In this document: positions 43,952-54,115 of the stretch, piece after piece
Numbering within the stretch: position 1 is the stretch's first letter
Layout: every line of letters begins with the position of its first letter
Source of the DNA: Bacteroidota bacterium
Lineage (GTDB): Bacteria; Bacteroidota; Bacteroidia; AKYH767-A; OLB10
Direction: 5' to 3'
Assembly (NCBI GenBank): GCA_016717325.1
Contig: JADKFV010000054.1
Coordinates: 1 to 64,000 of the forward strand
Length of the DNA: 64,000 bases
Made by a program: the position numbers and the translations under genes
The notes under the pieces: model-generated
The model's database searches: none
What the model saw: the letters and a program-made list of their open reading frames with translations, nothing else
Told to the model about the DNA's origin: nothing

Positions 43952-45971
43952 ATGAAAAAACTGATCTGCCTTATTTTCTTAATCATTTCAACTTTTAGTT
44001 CATACTCACAATGCAACACAGGCAATGCCACAACATGCGTATGTGCTGATGGTTCCATAAAATGTAAACTACTTCCCCGACATTACTATTGGACGAAAAA
44101 TGCTTATGGATCCCACCACCTATACTGAATATTCGCAAACAGGTAATGGAGTTGAAAATGGCCGTCTCCGTATTTCTGTTGCCACGCCAAATATAGGCCA
44201 CGGACCATTAACAGTAATGACAACCACTACTTTTGTTTGTGGTACCGACACTTTTTATGGCACATCGCCTGGAACTTGCCCAAATGGTGATGCCCCAAAA
44301 CAATTGATTAATCAGAGAGTGTTCTCAAAAAAAGGAAAAACCATGTCTTATTATGATCGGCCGGCCGGTACAATGACATACCATCCCACACATCAGCATA
44401 TGCATGTTGATGACTGGGGAATTTATACTTTACGAATAGCCACATTGGACCCCAATCCACTCAACTGGCCAATAGTTGGCACTGGTGCTAAGCTTGCATT
44501 TTGCCTGATGGATTTAAGTACTTGCACCGCAGAATTTGGAAATTGTGTGAATGATAAAAATGACACATTAGTTAACACAGATTTCCCCAATTATGGCTTA
44601 GGCGGTGGTCAGTATACCTGTTCGCCTGTAGTTCAGGGAATTTCATCGGGATTTGTTGATTATTACGATCAAACTTTAGATGGCATGTGGATTAATATAC
44701 CTCCAGGTACATGCAATGGCGACTATTGGATAGTAACCCAAATTGATCCTTATAATTATTTTGACGAAGAAAATGAAAACAACAATATAGTGGCTACACC
44801 CATTACACTAAAAAAGCAAACACCGTTTGGAACAGGCGGAATCATTGCCAATCTGGGTGCACAAACAATTTGTAACGGAGGCACTACCACTCTGCAAGCT
44901 AATTTAGGTACTACATACTTGTGGAGTAATGGTGCTACAACACAAACAATTGTAGTTTCTGCCTCTGGAACGTATATGGTAACCGTTGATGGTTTTTGTG
45001 GTGTTACCACATCACCCCCATACACAGTAAGCATGATAACCCCTGCTGTACCTACTGCACAAAACTCTTACTTCATTGCTCCTGCCAGCACAACGGTTAG
45101 TGCTACAGGAACAGGCAAGATTGATTGGTATGATGCTTCGTCAGGTGGTAATTTTTTAGGTACAGGTAATGTGTTTACAACTGGAGTGCTAAACAATACT
45201 ACAACATTTTATGCTGAAAATATCGAAACCCAGATTGGCCTTACTGCTTATGCACCACCATCTGCAAACACTATTGGAGGAGGAGCAAACCACACCGACC
45301 AAACACGATTCCTCACTTTTGATGCTTATAAAGATTTTATGCTACAATCAGTAAAAGTATATGCAACGGGTGCCGGCAATCGTTTAATAGAATTACGCGA
45401 TGGTAGTGGTGGTATTCTTGACACTGTAACAGCTATGGTGCCTTCTGGTGAAAGCCGGATCACACTAAATTTTCAAGTTGCAAAAGGTAGCAATTACCAA
45501 TTAGGCGTAGGTTCCACCCCAAACTTCTTCCGTAATAATTCCGGTGTGCAATTTCCGTATAATGTAAGTGGAATGCTTGATATTACTAGCTCTTCGGCTG
45601 GTGCTTCATACTATTATTTCTTTTACGATTGGGAAGTAAAAGAGAACGATATTGTTTGCAATAGTTCGAGAGTACCAGCTACGGCATTTAATTCCACAAC
45701 TGGAATCACCAATAACATCAACAGCGTTGTTTGGAATACTTATCCTAATCCTGCAAGTGGATATTTAACAGTTGAATTACCATCATTACCCGAAAATTCA
45801 AAACTAGAATTAATTGATGTAACCGGGAAAAAAGTTTGGGAACAAAACATAGGCTCAACGAACAAATCATCTATAATAAGTATTGATGTAACAAAAATGA
45901 GTGCCGGAACCTATTCGTTGAAAATAGAAAACGAAAAGATAAGCGAGCGTAAAATTCTTATAATAGAATAA
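43952..45971 (+). CDS. Lysyl-oxidase-like secreted protein with T9SS sorting domain (one frameshift)
   Basis: The ATG at 43952 gives a signal peptide (MKKLICLIFLIISTFSSYSQ). One extra C in CCCC near 44075 breaks the frame. Removing it continues as LPDITIGRKMLMDPTTY. The following 240 residues resemble the lysyl oxidase domain: the His-rich copper site HPTHQHMHVDDW and the closing 'GDYWIVTQIDPYNYFDEENE'. The enzyme family oxidises Lys side chains to aldehydes that cross-link proteins. Next come Ig-like segments and a type A sorting domain (WNTYPNPASGYLTVEL). The rejoined length is 672 aa. The lysyl oxidase assignment is from pattern, and activity is not assured. Confidence 0.8.
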
Positions 45972-45993
45972 AAAAATAAGACACGATAATAAA

Positions 45994-46027
45994 GGCTGCA
46001 CATTATATATTTGTGCAGCCTTTTTTT
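45994..46027 (+). terminator. Intrinsic terminator after the lysyl-oxidase-like gene
   Basis: GGCTGCACA (45994-46002) pairs with TGTGCAGCC (46012-46020), then eight or so T residues. It lies only 14 bp before the asparaginase ATG, so that gene needs either read-through or a very close start of transcription. Confidence 0.85.
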
Positions 46028-46040
46028 ATTTCATCATTTA

Positions 46041-47069
46041 ATGGATAATATTTTAATCATATACACCGGTGGTACCATTGGCATGGTGAAAGATGCAATA
46101 ACAGGTAGTTTGAAACCATTCGATTTTGGTGAAATATATGCCCGCATTCCCGAATTGCATGCATTTGATTGTCATATCGATTTCATTACACTTGAGCCAT
46201 TAATAGACTCCAGTGATGTAACAATTGACAACTGGGTTGAAATGGCTTTGCTCATCAAAAAAAACTATGCCCGTTACAAGGCGTTCATCATTTTACATGG
46301 AACAGACACCATGGCTTACACTGCATCGGCTTTGAGTTTTATTTTGGAAGGGTTAAATAAGCCGGTAATACTTACAGGGTCGCAATTGCCAATAGGTGCA
46401 GTGCGAACCGATGCAAGGCTTAACCTTATTACAACCATCGAAATGGCTTATCAATGCATAAAGAAAAACCTTGGTTTGAGCGAAGTGTGCATTTGCTTTG
46501 ATGATGTGCTAATGCGTGGCAACAGGTGCGAAAAATATTCATCTTCAAAGTTTTATGCCTTCAAATCAGAAAACTATCCTCCGCTGGCCGAAGCTGGTAC
46601 AGAAATTGTTTTTCATCAGCAAAATTTTTTACCACGACCCAAAATCAAACTCCGTATACAGGAGCAGTTATGCAATGACATCGCATTGCTGAAAATTTAT
46701 CCCGGAATGCCCAATTCGTTACTGGACTCTTATTTGAATAATAAAAAACTTAAAGCCATTGTAATAGAAACATTTGGTGCAGGTAATGCTCCGGTTAACA
46801 AGTCATTCATTAATTTTATAGAAAAAGCCATCGCCAATAAACTGCTTGTTGTAAATGTTTCGCAATGTATAGGAGGCATGGTGGAACCGGGAAAATATGC
46901 CGGAAGTTATAGACTCGATAAAACAGGGGTGCTAAATGGAAGTGATATGACAACAGAATCGGCAATCACAAAACTGATGTACTTATTCGGGAAAAACCTG
47001 TCTTTGCAAACCATTAAAAAAAACATGACAATTTCTTTGCGAGGCGAAATGAGCGTATCTCCAATTTAG
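46041..47069 (+). CDS. ansA: Type I L-asparaginase
   Basis: From ATG 46041 the protein has 342 residues and starts MDNILIIYTGGTIGMVKDA. This contains the first catalytic Thr motif (TGGTIG); the second motif is 'FIILHGTDTMAYTASAL'. Later segments 'GSQLPIGAVRTDARLNL' and 'VIETFGAGNAP' match cytoplasmic type I asparaginases, which hydrolyse asparagine to aspartate and ammonia. No signal peptide is present. The in-frame upstream start at 46011 lies inside the preceding terminator and is rejected. Confidence 0.93.
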   Translation: MDNILIIYTGGTIGMVKDAITGSLKPFDFGEIYARIPELHAFDCHIDFITLEPLIDSSDVTIDNWVEMALLIKKNYARYKAFIILHGTDTMAYTASALSFILEGLNKPVILTGSQLPIGAVRTDARLNLITTIEMAYQCIKKNLGLSEVCICFDDVLMRGNRCEKYSSSKFYAFKSENYPPLAEAGTEIVFHQQNFLPRPKIKLRIQEQLCNDIALLKIYPGMPNSLLDSYLNNKKLKAIVIETFGAGNAPVNKSFINFIEKAIANKLLVVNVSQCIGGMVEPGKYAGSYRLDKTGVLNGSDMTTESAITKLMYLFGKNLSLQTIKKNMTISLRGEMSVSPI

Positions 47070-47162
47070 CGATTGGTTAATAAAGGGTTAACTCATTTAA
47101 AATATATATTTCTACCAAAGCAATTATTGGTACTTTTGTAATTCCTTTTTAAGAAGAAAACA

Positions 47163-48763
47163 ATGTTTAAAAATCTCTATTTATTATCGCAATATTTTGC
47201 TGTTCTATATTCGCGACAAAGGCACAGGAAAAAATCAACAATCTATCCGACTATTCGCGAAAGCTTTCAGCATTATTTCAAATGGTGGATGACTATTATG
47301 TTGATACATTAAATGAAAGCAAAATTGTGGACGATGGCATTCGGGCAATTTTGAAAGACCTCGACCCGCACTCAGTATACATTCCATCTGATGAACTTAA
47401 ACAAACAAACGAACCTCTTGTTGGTAAATTTGAAGGAGTAGGCATTCAGTTTAATATCCTGTATGATACCATTTTAGTAAGCAATACAGTTCCGGGTGGC
47501 CCGTCCGAAAAGCTTGGCATACGCAGTGGCGACCGCATTGTAAAAATTGAAGATGAAGTGGTAGCTGGAATAAAAATTAAAAACAATGATGTAATAAAAA
47601 GACTGCGTGGCGATAAAGGCACAAAAGTAAAAGTAAGTATTTTGCGCAGAGGCGAACGCGAGCTATTGGATTATGTTATAACACGCGATAAAATTCCATT
47701 ATTTAGTGTTGATGCCTCGTATGTCATAGCACCAAAAACTGGATACATAAAAATTTCGCGATTTGCCGATTCTACTGTTGAAGAATTTAAAACTGCGCTC
47801 GACTCATTGAAACAACAAGGTATAGAAAACCTCATTCTTGATTTACAAGGAAACGGTGGTGGATATTTATCACGTGCTATAGAGCTTGCAGATGAGTTTT
47901 TGAGCGACAAAAAACTCGTAGTATATACCGAAGGGCGCAACAACCCACGGCAAGAAAATCTTTCTACCAGCATTGGTGGATGGGAAAAAGGACGATTAGC
48001 AATACTGGTTGACGAATCATCGGCATCGGCAAGTGAGATAGTTTCGGGCGCCATTCAAGATTGGGATCGTGGACTTATTGTTGGCCGTAGATCGTTTGGT
48101 AAAGGATTGGTTCAAAAGCCTTTTGGCTTGCCTGATGGTTCGGCAGTGCGATTAACCATTGCCCGATATTATACTCCATCGGGTCGTTGTATACAAAAAT
48201 CTTATTCCAATGGCGATGAGGATTACGACCTTGAATTGGCAGAGCGTACAAAGCGTGGTGAATTATTTTATGCTGATAGTCTTCCAAAAATCGATTCATT
48301 AAAAAAGTTTACAAATAATAAACGATTAGTTTATGGTGGCGGTGGAATTACGCCAGATGTATTTGTACCACTCGATACCAATATGAACAGCAAGTATTAT
48401 CGCGATCTGGTACGTAAAGGCCTCATCAATGAGTACACACTCGACTACATGGATAGCCACCGCAAAGAGTTAGTAGCAGCTTATAGCGATGCCAATACTT
48501 TTAAAAATCAATTTGTGGTAGATGAAAAGCTTATGGACGATTTTTTTGCCTATTGCGATAAGCATGATTTGAAAAAAGATGAGGAAGGATATAAAATCTC
48601 GAAAGTAATTATTCAATCTTCCATTAAAGGTCTTATTGCACGTAACTTATGGAATTTAAATGCCTATTTTGTGATACTGAACGATGAAAATGATGCTGCA
48701 CAGGCCGCTATAAAAGCCATGACCGATAAGAGTTTTGAAAAGAATAAAATTGCCTGGAAATAA
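47163..48763 (+). CDS. S41 family (C-terminal processing) peptidase (one frameshift)
   Basis: The long open frame begins inside the protein at 47282. Upstream in the same frame reads AIFCCSIFATKAQEKINNLS, part of a signal peptide. A better start, ATG 47163 (MFKNLYLLS), lies one frame away, with one base missing near 47190. A PDZ domain follows at about residues 95-175 ('SNTVPGGPSEKLGIRSGDRI'). The protease core has 'SSASASEIVSGAIQD' (nucleophile Ser) and 'GRRSFGKGLVQ' (Lys). The rejoined length is about 533 aa. It is an exported tail-specific protease for envelope proteins; the substrate is unknown. Confidence 0.9.
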
Positions 48764-49181
48764 TTTTTTAAGCAATCTCCTAAAACCAAAAACATTGAAA
48801 GACCAACTTATAGGCTACGCGAAAAAACTCGTGCTCACAGGCTTGTTGGCCACACTCATAATTTACCTTGTGCAAATGGTATTACCTGCAAAATGGCAAG
48901 TACCTGCACCATGGGTATTGGTGGTTTTTTTCTTTATTATGTGCTTAGGCTTTTATGCAGGTTTATTATTTAGCTCCGAGGGCAACCCAAAAGGATTTGT
49001 GCGGTTTTACATGGTTGGCACTTTTTTAAAGCTATTAATATTTTTAGGTGTAATTATTTTCTTCGGGCTCATAAAACCTGACTTTGCCCTGGGTTTCACT
49101 TTCAACTTCTTTATCATTTATCTGGTATTTACAGTTTTTGAAGTGGCATTTTTGTATCATCGTTTTAAAAAAAACGAATAG
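48735..49181 (+). CDS. Small four-helix membrane protein
   Basis: The 148-residue ORF has four hydrophobic segments: 'LVLTGLLATLIIYLVQMVL', 'PWVLVVFFFIMCLGFYAGL', 'FLKLLIFLGVIIFFGLI' and 'FNFFIIYLVFTVFEVAFL', ending in a basic tail. No catalytic motif is seen. The layout resembles AtpI-type ATP synthase accessory proteins, but no ATP synthase genes are nearby, so this is only a resemblance. The start is uncertain: the TTG at 48735 overlaps the S41 gene by 29 nt, and later TTG codons are possible. Confidence 0.65.
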   Translation: MKRIKLPGNNFLSNLLKPKTLKDQLIGYAKKLVLTGLLATLIIYLVQMVLPAKWQVPAPWVLVVFFFIMCLGFYAGLLFSSEGNPKGFVRFYMVGTFLKLLIFLGVIIFFGLIKPDFALGFTFNFFIIYLVFTVFEVAFLYHRFKKNE

Positions 49182-49186
49182 AGTTT

Positions 49187-49214
49187 TTGTTTTTTACTTT
49201 TATTTGTACTTTCG
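49187..49214 (+). promoter_or_regulatory. Possible promoter for tRNA-Gln
   Basis: TTG (49187-49189), 17 bases, then TACTTTCG (49207-49214) resembles the phylum consensus with one mismatch. It ends 13 bp before the tRNA. Confidence 0.5.
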
Positions 49215-49227
49215 CGCTCCGTTTTAT

Positions 49228-49298
49228 TGACCGATGGTGTAATGGTAACACAGCAGATTTTGATTCTGTCATTCTAGGTTCGAGCCCTAGTCGGTCAA
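49228..49298 (+). tRNA. tRNA-Gln (anticodon TTG)
   Basis: The acceptor stem TGACCGA/TCGGTCA pairs over all 7 bp. The D-arm is GGTGTAATGGTAACAC. The anticodon arm GCAGA-TTTTGAT-TCTGT places TTG at the anticodon. The T-arm CTAGG-TTCGAGC-CCTAG is standard. The anticodon reads CAA and CAG, so the tRNA carries glutamine. Confidence 0.96.
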
Positions 49299-49311
49299 CA
49301 AAATATAAAAG

Positions 49312-49342
49312 TCCCTTGATATAAATTATCAGGGGATTTTTT
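49312..49342 (+). terminator. Intrinsic terminator after tRNA-Gln
   Basis: TCCCTTGAT (49312-49320) pairs with ATCAGGGGA (49328-49336) with one G-T pair, followed by six T residues. Confidence 0.8.
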
Positions 49343-49444
49343 GTTTTAAATTGTGATTTGTTTTTTGCCTTCCCAAATCAACTGGTTTTCGTTATTCTCT
49401 TTTCAAATTGATTTACAAATTTCACAAACTTGCAATCAATCAAG

Positions 49445-50011
49445 CTATGATACTTTATCTTTTCCGCCTAATCCTCCGAAAAACAAAAAGCTAACCACAA
49501 GGAAAATAATTCCTGCAATTAAAGGAAGTATGATTGAAATAATACTAGCAACAATGGCAATTGTGCTTTCTACCATTGCAAAAAACGGATTGGCAGTTCC
49601 TCCCGTTGTTGCTGTCGATGTTCCTCGAAACAATGTAGTTGCCGTTTGTAGCAATCCTGCACTGCCACCACCCACAAGCAAAGCAAGTGTCCACTGCATC
49701 ATCGGGTCGATATTGAATAGTGTACTGGCACTCAAAATTGTGCCTGCAACTATACTGGCTGGTGTAGTAATGGTATCGAGTAAATGGTCTACAAATGGAA
49801 TCTTATATGCTAATATTTCTACAAATGCGGCAATGCCAAAACCCGCTATACTTGTATAATTGCCCAACCACACAAATTGTTCATTTACACCAAGCCATCC
49901 CATTCGTAACGCAATGCCTGCAAACAGCATGGGTACAAATACGCGCAATCCACAACATGCGCTAAGACCTAAACCCATCAATAAACTTAAGGCAATTTCT
50001 TTCCACTCCAT
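49445..50011 (-). CDS. DUF4126 family membrane protein
   Basis: This 188-residue, strongly hydrophobic protein begins MEWKEIALSLLMGLGLSACC and continues 'GLRVFVPMLFAGIALR', the DUF4126 start. It ends in two membrane helices (FFAMVESTIAIVASIISIIL and AGIIFLVVSFLFFGGL). The conserved 'ILAYKIPFVDHLLDTITTP' lies mid-protein. The family is found in many bacteria and its function is unknown. The gene converges on tRNA-Gln. Confidence 0.85.
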   Translation of the reverse strand: MEWKEIALSLLMGLGLSACCGLRVFVPMLFAGIALRMGWLGVNEQFVWLGNYTSIAGFGIAAFVEILAYKIPFVDHLLDTITTPASIVAGTILSASTLFNIDPMMQWTLALLVGGGSAGLLQTATTLFRGTSTATTGGTANPFFAMVESTIAIVASIISIILPLIAGIIFLVVSFLFFGGLGGKDKVS

Positions 50012-50165
50012 AGTGTATATTTTATTTCAAAGTTAGTCTAATTTATAAACACATCATGGCAAAAAACTAAAAAGCAATGCTGCCCCAAAAAAAATAATTA
50101 TCATTTTGCCACCACAATGTATGCAGTATACAAATAGTTACTTTTACGCCTTCAAAAAAAATGAT

Positions 50166-50951
50166 ATGAATATTGATTTACAAAAAAAGCGTGCGTTGGT
50201 ATGTGGCAGCACGCAGGGAATAGGTAAAGCTGTTGCAATTGCATTGGCAGAATTGGAATGCAATGTAACCTTACTTGCCCGCAACGAAAACGTATTGAAA
50301 GAAGTGGTAAAAGAGTTGCCATCATTTGCAGGGCAACAACACGATTACATAGTGGGCGATTTTGCTTTTCCTCAAGAGTTGAAACAAAAAGTGGCACAAT
50401 ATATTGACGAAAAAATGCAATACATATTTTGATAAACAATACCGAGGTCCACTGCCGGGCCGGCCGCTACCGCCACTGTAGAAGAATTTACTGCCGCATT
50501 TACCAACCACCTTATTTGCAATCATTTACTGGTGCAGGAATGCCTCGAAGGAATGAAGGCTGCAAACTATGGCCGAATCATCAATATTATTTCTACTTCG
50601 GTAAAGCAACCTATAAAAGGATTGGGCGTGTCGAACACCATACGGGCTGCCGTTGCCAATTGGGCCAAAACATTATCGCACGAAGTGGCTCGTTATGGCA
50701 TTACTGTAAACAATGTGTTGCCGGGAGCCACCAATACTGCACGACTTACAAATATCATTGAAGATAAATCGAAAAAAACCGGACGTGCGTTTAATGATGT
50801 AACGCGAGAAATGCTGGCCGAAATTCCTGCCGGACGTTTTGCCGAAGCTGTGGAAATTGCCGAAGCTGTAGCTTTTTTAGCTTCACCGGCTGCAGGATAT
50901 ATCAATGGTATAAACCTTCCGGTGGATGGTGGCCGTACTTTATCTTTGTAA
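50166..50951 (+). CDS. Short-chain dehydrogenase/reductase-like protein lacking the Tyr-Lys pair (three frameshifts)
   Basis: The N-terminus (MNIDLQKKRALVCGSTQGIG) has the Rossmann G-x3-G-x-G loop. Near 50416-50480 three one-base deletions, including one in an A-run, break the frame. Restoring them reads NAIHILINNTGGPPAG and then VEEFTAAFTNHLICN. The rest continues 'AANYGRIINIISTSVKQ', the reductase-type 'GITVNNVLPGATNTARL' and 'AAGYINGINLPVDGGRTLS'. Where a Tyr-x3-Lys pair is expected the sequence has SNTIR, so catalysis may differ from classical members. A subgroup of these proteins is known to lack that pair. The rejoined length is about 262 aa. Confidence 0.82.
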
Positions 50952-51048
50952 GTCAAGTTTCAATATCTTATCTAACTATTGGCACAAGTGTAAGCCTTTA
51001 TTACATTTGCCAGCGAGTGATAAACAGTCTATTCTGAACAAACATTTT

Positions 51049-52044
51049 ATGGTAGGACAAATTAACAGTAACTATATACGTACCCGCTGGACGAAGTTTT
51101 TTTCGCGCATGTTATCATATGCTTTTTTCGAAGGACGACCGGTTACCACCGCAGGGCAATGGATAAACCCTATTGTATTTGCCAATATGAGTTTTGCTAA
51201 ATTGGGGTTAATAAAAAAGAAAGTAGAACAACCCACTTTCATATTGGGCACCGGCCGCAGCGGTACAACTATACTAGGCATAGTAATGTCGATGCACCGC
51301 GATGTAGCATTTTTGAACGAGCCTAAAGCCCTTTGGCATTCGGTATTTAAAAACGAAGATTTAATAGGAAGTTATACACGCGAAAATGCCTTGTACGAAT
51401 TGCATGAATCGGATGCACAACCCGAAGCGATAAAAAAAATGCACAACATTTTTGGGTTTTATCTGAGTACAGTTTTTTCAAAACGGGTGTGGGATAAATA
51501 TCCTGAACTTGTTTTTCGTATGGACTTTGTAAAAAAAATATTTCCCGATTTTAAAGCCATATTTTTGTATCGCAATGGCTGGGATACTGCCATTTCTTCG
51601 GCAGGGTGGAGCGATATACATGGCGAACAAAAAGGCGAAGAAACACACAACTGGTGGGGTGTAAATAATAGAAAATGGGATTTACTTTGCGACCAAATAG
51701 TATCGAAAGACATTGACCTTGCACCTCATTGGCAGGAGATAAAATTATTTACCAGCGAGCTCGATAAGTCTATTGTTGAGTGGATTGTATCAATGCGATT
51801 TGGAATAGATGCCTGCAAAAAATATCCCAACCATGTGTTGCCTGTTCGGTACGAAGACCTTGCTGCACATCCTCAAAAAACCATAAATGAAATTTGCACT
51901 TTTTGTAACTTGAGTGATGATGCAAAACTGATGGAGTATGCCATTGAAACTTTGAAACCCGTTCCATCGAAAAAGCCTGTCGAAATTAATCCGCTGCTCA
52001 AAGATGCTTTCATGAAAATAATGAAAGAAATGACATACGATTAA
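51049..52044 (+). CDS. Sulfotransferase family protein
   Basis: From ATG 51049 the protein has 331 residues. It carries the 5'-phosphosulfate binding loop 'FILGTGRSGTTILG' (about residues 62-75) and the 3'-phosphate-binding segment 'FKAIFLYRNGWDTAIS'. Later 'VLPVRYEDLAAHPQKTI' matches the sulfotransferase C-terminal pattern. Such enzymes move sulfate from PAPS to an acceptor; here the acceptor is unknown. There is no signal peptide. The long in-frame extension back to 50926 overlaps the preceding gene and lacks family similarity, so it is dropped. Confidence 0.85.
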   Translation: MVGQINSNYIRTRWTKFFSRMLSYAFFEGRPVTTAGQWINPIVFANMSFAKLGLIKKKVEQPTFILGTGRSGTTILGIVMSMHRDVAFLNEPKALWHSVFKNEDLIGSYTRENALYELHESDAQPEAIKKMHNIFGFYLSTVFSKRVWDKYPELVFRMDFVKKIFPDFKAIFLYRNGWDTAISSAGWSDIHGEQKGEETHNWWGVNNRKWDLLCDQIVSKDIDLAPHWQEIKLFTSELDKSIVEWIVSMRFGIDACKKYPNHVLPVRYEDLAAHPQKTINEICTFCNLSDDAKLMEYAIETLKPVPSKKPVEINPLLKDAFMKIMKEMTYD

Positions 52045-52131
52045 CCGGATTTCCGCTATTTTTTTTAGCGAACTTCGTTTCATTACAAATCTAAACTTCA
52101 AATCTTTTTATTTTTTGCGTATCTTTAAATC

Positions 52132-52767
52132 ATGATACAAGTGCTTATTATACTTTTTTGTGCGGCTGTGGTAAGCTTTGTTGGTTCGCTTCAACTGGGC
52201 CCTGTAAATGTGATGGTGATAAATACTGTGTTATACCAAAACAGTCGTTCAGCTTGGCTTGTGGCATTAGGTGGTTGCATTCCCGAGTTTATATACAGCG
52301 CATTGGCAGTTTATTTTGGGCAACATTTTGTAAGCAACAGTGTGTTGAATAAAGCACTTAGCATTGTTAGTATTATTTTGTTCGCAGCAATGGGTGTGTT
52401 TTTCATTTTTAAAAAAGCTAAAGCCATTTCGCTCGAAAGCAATTCATTACAAAAAGCGAATACGGCACATAATTTTTATAAAGGATTTGCATTAGCATCT
52501 TTCAATCCGCAACTACTGCCATTTTGGTTTTTTATTTTTTTAGCTTTCAATGATATTACACTTTTAAAAGTATCCTCGTCAATACAAAAACTTGCATTTG
52601 TCCTTGGTTCAGGTGTAGGTGCTTTCGCTTTGCTGAGCCTTTTTATTTTCCTGACACATAAATATAAAACCAAAATTATATCGAAGATTAATTTATCGCA
52701 AATCAATATTGCCATTGGAGTTTTTTTTCTTATAATTGCATTAAGGCAATTGATAAGCATAATATGA
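52132..52767 (+). CDS. LysE family transporter
   Basis: 211 residues with about six membrane helices. It begins MIQVLIILFCAAVVSFVGSL, then 'QLGPVNVMVINTVL', the LysE/RhtB-family first-helix pattern. The mid-protein 'KGFALASFNPQLLPFWFF' matches the conserved N-P region. The family exports amino acids or related small molecules. Its TGA overlaps the ATG of the following Crp-type regulator (ATGA), so the pair is probably translationally coupled. Confidence 0.87.
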   Translation: MIQVLIILFCAAVVSFVGSLQLGPVNVMVINTVLYQNSRSAWLVALGGCIPEFIYSALAVYFGQHFVSNSVLNKALSIVSIILFAAMGVFFIFKKAKAISLESNSLQKANTAHNFYKGFALASFNPQLLPFWFFIFLAFNDITLLKVSSSIQKLAFVLGSGVGAFALLSLFIFLTHKYKTKIISKINLSQINIAIGVFFLIIALRQLISII

Positions 52768-53450
52768 ATAGCGACAAAAAATTCTGGTATCTGCGTAACC
52801 ACCAATTATACAACACCCTGAGCGATAATGAGCTTGATTCGCTGTGTATAATAGCATCTTATAAAGAAGGCAAAAAAGGCGATATCATCAACTTTACCGA
52901 TAGAGAGAATGAACTTTTGTACAGTGTAAAAGAAGGCACATTTAAAATATGTTATCAGGATGATAATGCCCACGAAATTATTTCCGAAATACTTACACAA
53001 GGTGATTTGTTTGGACGTATTCACCTTTCGCGAAAAGGAAACAATAATCGCGATGAATATGCAAAAGTGATAAGCGACACTTTTAAGATTTGCAGTTTTG
53101 AAGCCGAAAAATTTAAAGAGATGTTGAAAAACAATCCCGACTTGTCACTTAAATATTCGGACTATATCAGCGAAAAAATGGAATCGTTTCAGATGAAATA
53201 TACCGATTTGGTTTTTAAAGATGTATACACACGTGTAGCCGATTTTTATAAACGATATGCGTTTCATTCCGCCAAAGCAACGGGCAATAGTGCCGATATG
53301 GAAATGATACTTACACACCAGGAAATTGCCGATTACATTGCCGCTTCACGTCAAACGGTTACTCAAATAATTAACACCCTTGTGGCTGAAGGCAAAATAA
53401 TTTATCAGGGTCGCAAGCGCGTTATTATTCCCGATATGCAAAAATTATAG
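52764..53450 (+). CDS. Crp/Fnr family transcriptional regulator
   Basis: The 228-residue protein has an N-terminal cyclic-nucleotide-binding-like beta-roll (residues 20-115, with 'KGDIINFTDRENELLYSVKE' and 'QGDLFGRI'). A dimerisation helix is followed by a C-terminal winged helix with 'LTHQEIADYIAASRQTVTQI', the Crp-type HTH. No Fnr-type Cys cluster is seen, and the cAMP-contacting Arg-Ser pair is not obvious, so the effector is unknown. ATGA overlap with the LysE transporter suggests it may control that exporter (inference). Confidence 0.9.
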   Translation: MNSDKKFWYLRNHQLYNTLSDNELDSLCIIASYKEGKKGDIINFTDRENELLYSVKEGTFKICYQDDNAHEIISEILTQGDLFGRIHLSRKGNNNRDEYAKVISDTFKICSFEAEKFKEMLKNNPDLSLKYSDYISEKMESFQMKYTDLVFKDVYTRVADFYKRYAFHSAKATGNSADMEMILTHQEIADYIAASRQTVTQIINTLVAEGKIIYQGRKRVIIPDMQKL

Positions 53451-53604
53451 CCTTTAAATTTCTCCGGCTTGTGTCGTTTATGTGACATAGTGTTTTGCAT
53501 ATGCATAGTACATTTGCCTTATAAGAAATGAATTTGTATTTTTAGAAAAAATTAAATCGCCTCAAACCAGAATCGTAAATATCACTACATAATATTTGAA
53601 AATA

Positions 53605-54111
53605 ATGTTACACCTCATAGCCAAAAAATATCTTACCGATCTTGCTAATGTTTTGCATCAAATAAAAGACAACGATTATTGCCGGCCGATAGCGGTATTT
53701 GATAATGGCAGTGTTGGCAAGCATGTGCGGCATATTTTAGAATTTTATAAATGCCTTATTATTGCAAATAAAAATAACGATGTTATTTGTTACGACAACC
53801 GTGAACGCAATTTATTGATAGAAGAAAATGTGCGTTTTGCAATTGATAATATTACAGAAATCATTGACGATATTTCTTCAATAGAACAAAACAAACGCAT
53901 GCTGTTAAAGTCCGTTTATAATGATGCAGAAATTAATACAGAAACAACATTATTGCGCGAACTTACTTACAACATAGAACATACTGTTCATCATCTTGCT
54001 TTAATTCGCATTGGTATTGTTGCCGAATGCAGCTATATTAAAATAGACAAAACTTTTGGTTATGCCGACAGCACGGTGCAATATTTAAAAACCTTACAAG
54101 CGGTTTCGTAA
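53605..54111 (+). CDS. DinB-like family protein
   Basis: The protein of about 168 residues starts at ATG 53605 (MLHLIAKKYLTDLANVLHQI). It shows a four-helix pattern with His in 'SVGKHVRHILEFYKC' and a second pair in 'NIEHTVHHLALIRIG', spaced as the metal-binding His of DinB/YfiT proteins. An upstream in-frame TTG is possible. DinB-like proteins are often metal-dependent enzymes of uncertain substrate. It ends 4 bp before the NRDE gene. Confidence 0.75.
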   Translation: MLHLIAKKYLTDLANVLHQIKDNDYCRPIAVFDNGSVGKHVRHILEFYKCLIIANKNNDVICYDNRERNLLIEENVRFAIDNITEIIDDISSIEQNKRMLLKSVYNDAEINTETTLLRELTYNIEHTVHHLALIRIGIVAECSYIKIDKTFGYADSTVQYLKTLQAVS

Positions 54112-54115
54112 GCGC

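Noticed and set aside
46011..46040. Earlier start for the asparaginase
   Set aside because: It lies within the terminator hairpin of the previous gene, and the extra residues are not family-like.
50926..51048. Upstream extension of the sulfotransferase from a TTG
   Set aside because: It overlaps the preceding gene, and the added residues do not fit the family. The ATG at 51049 gives a normal N-terminus.
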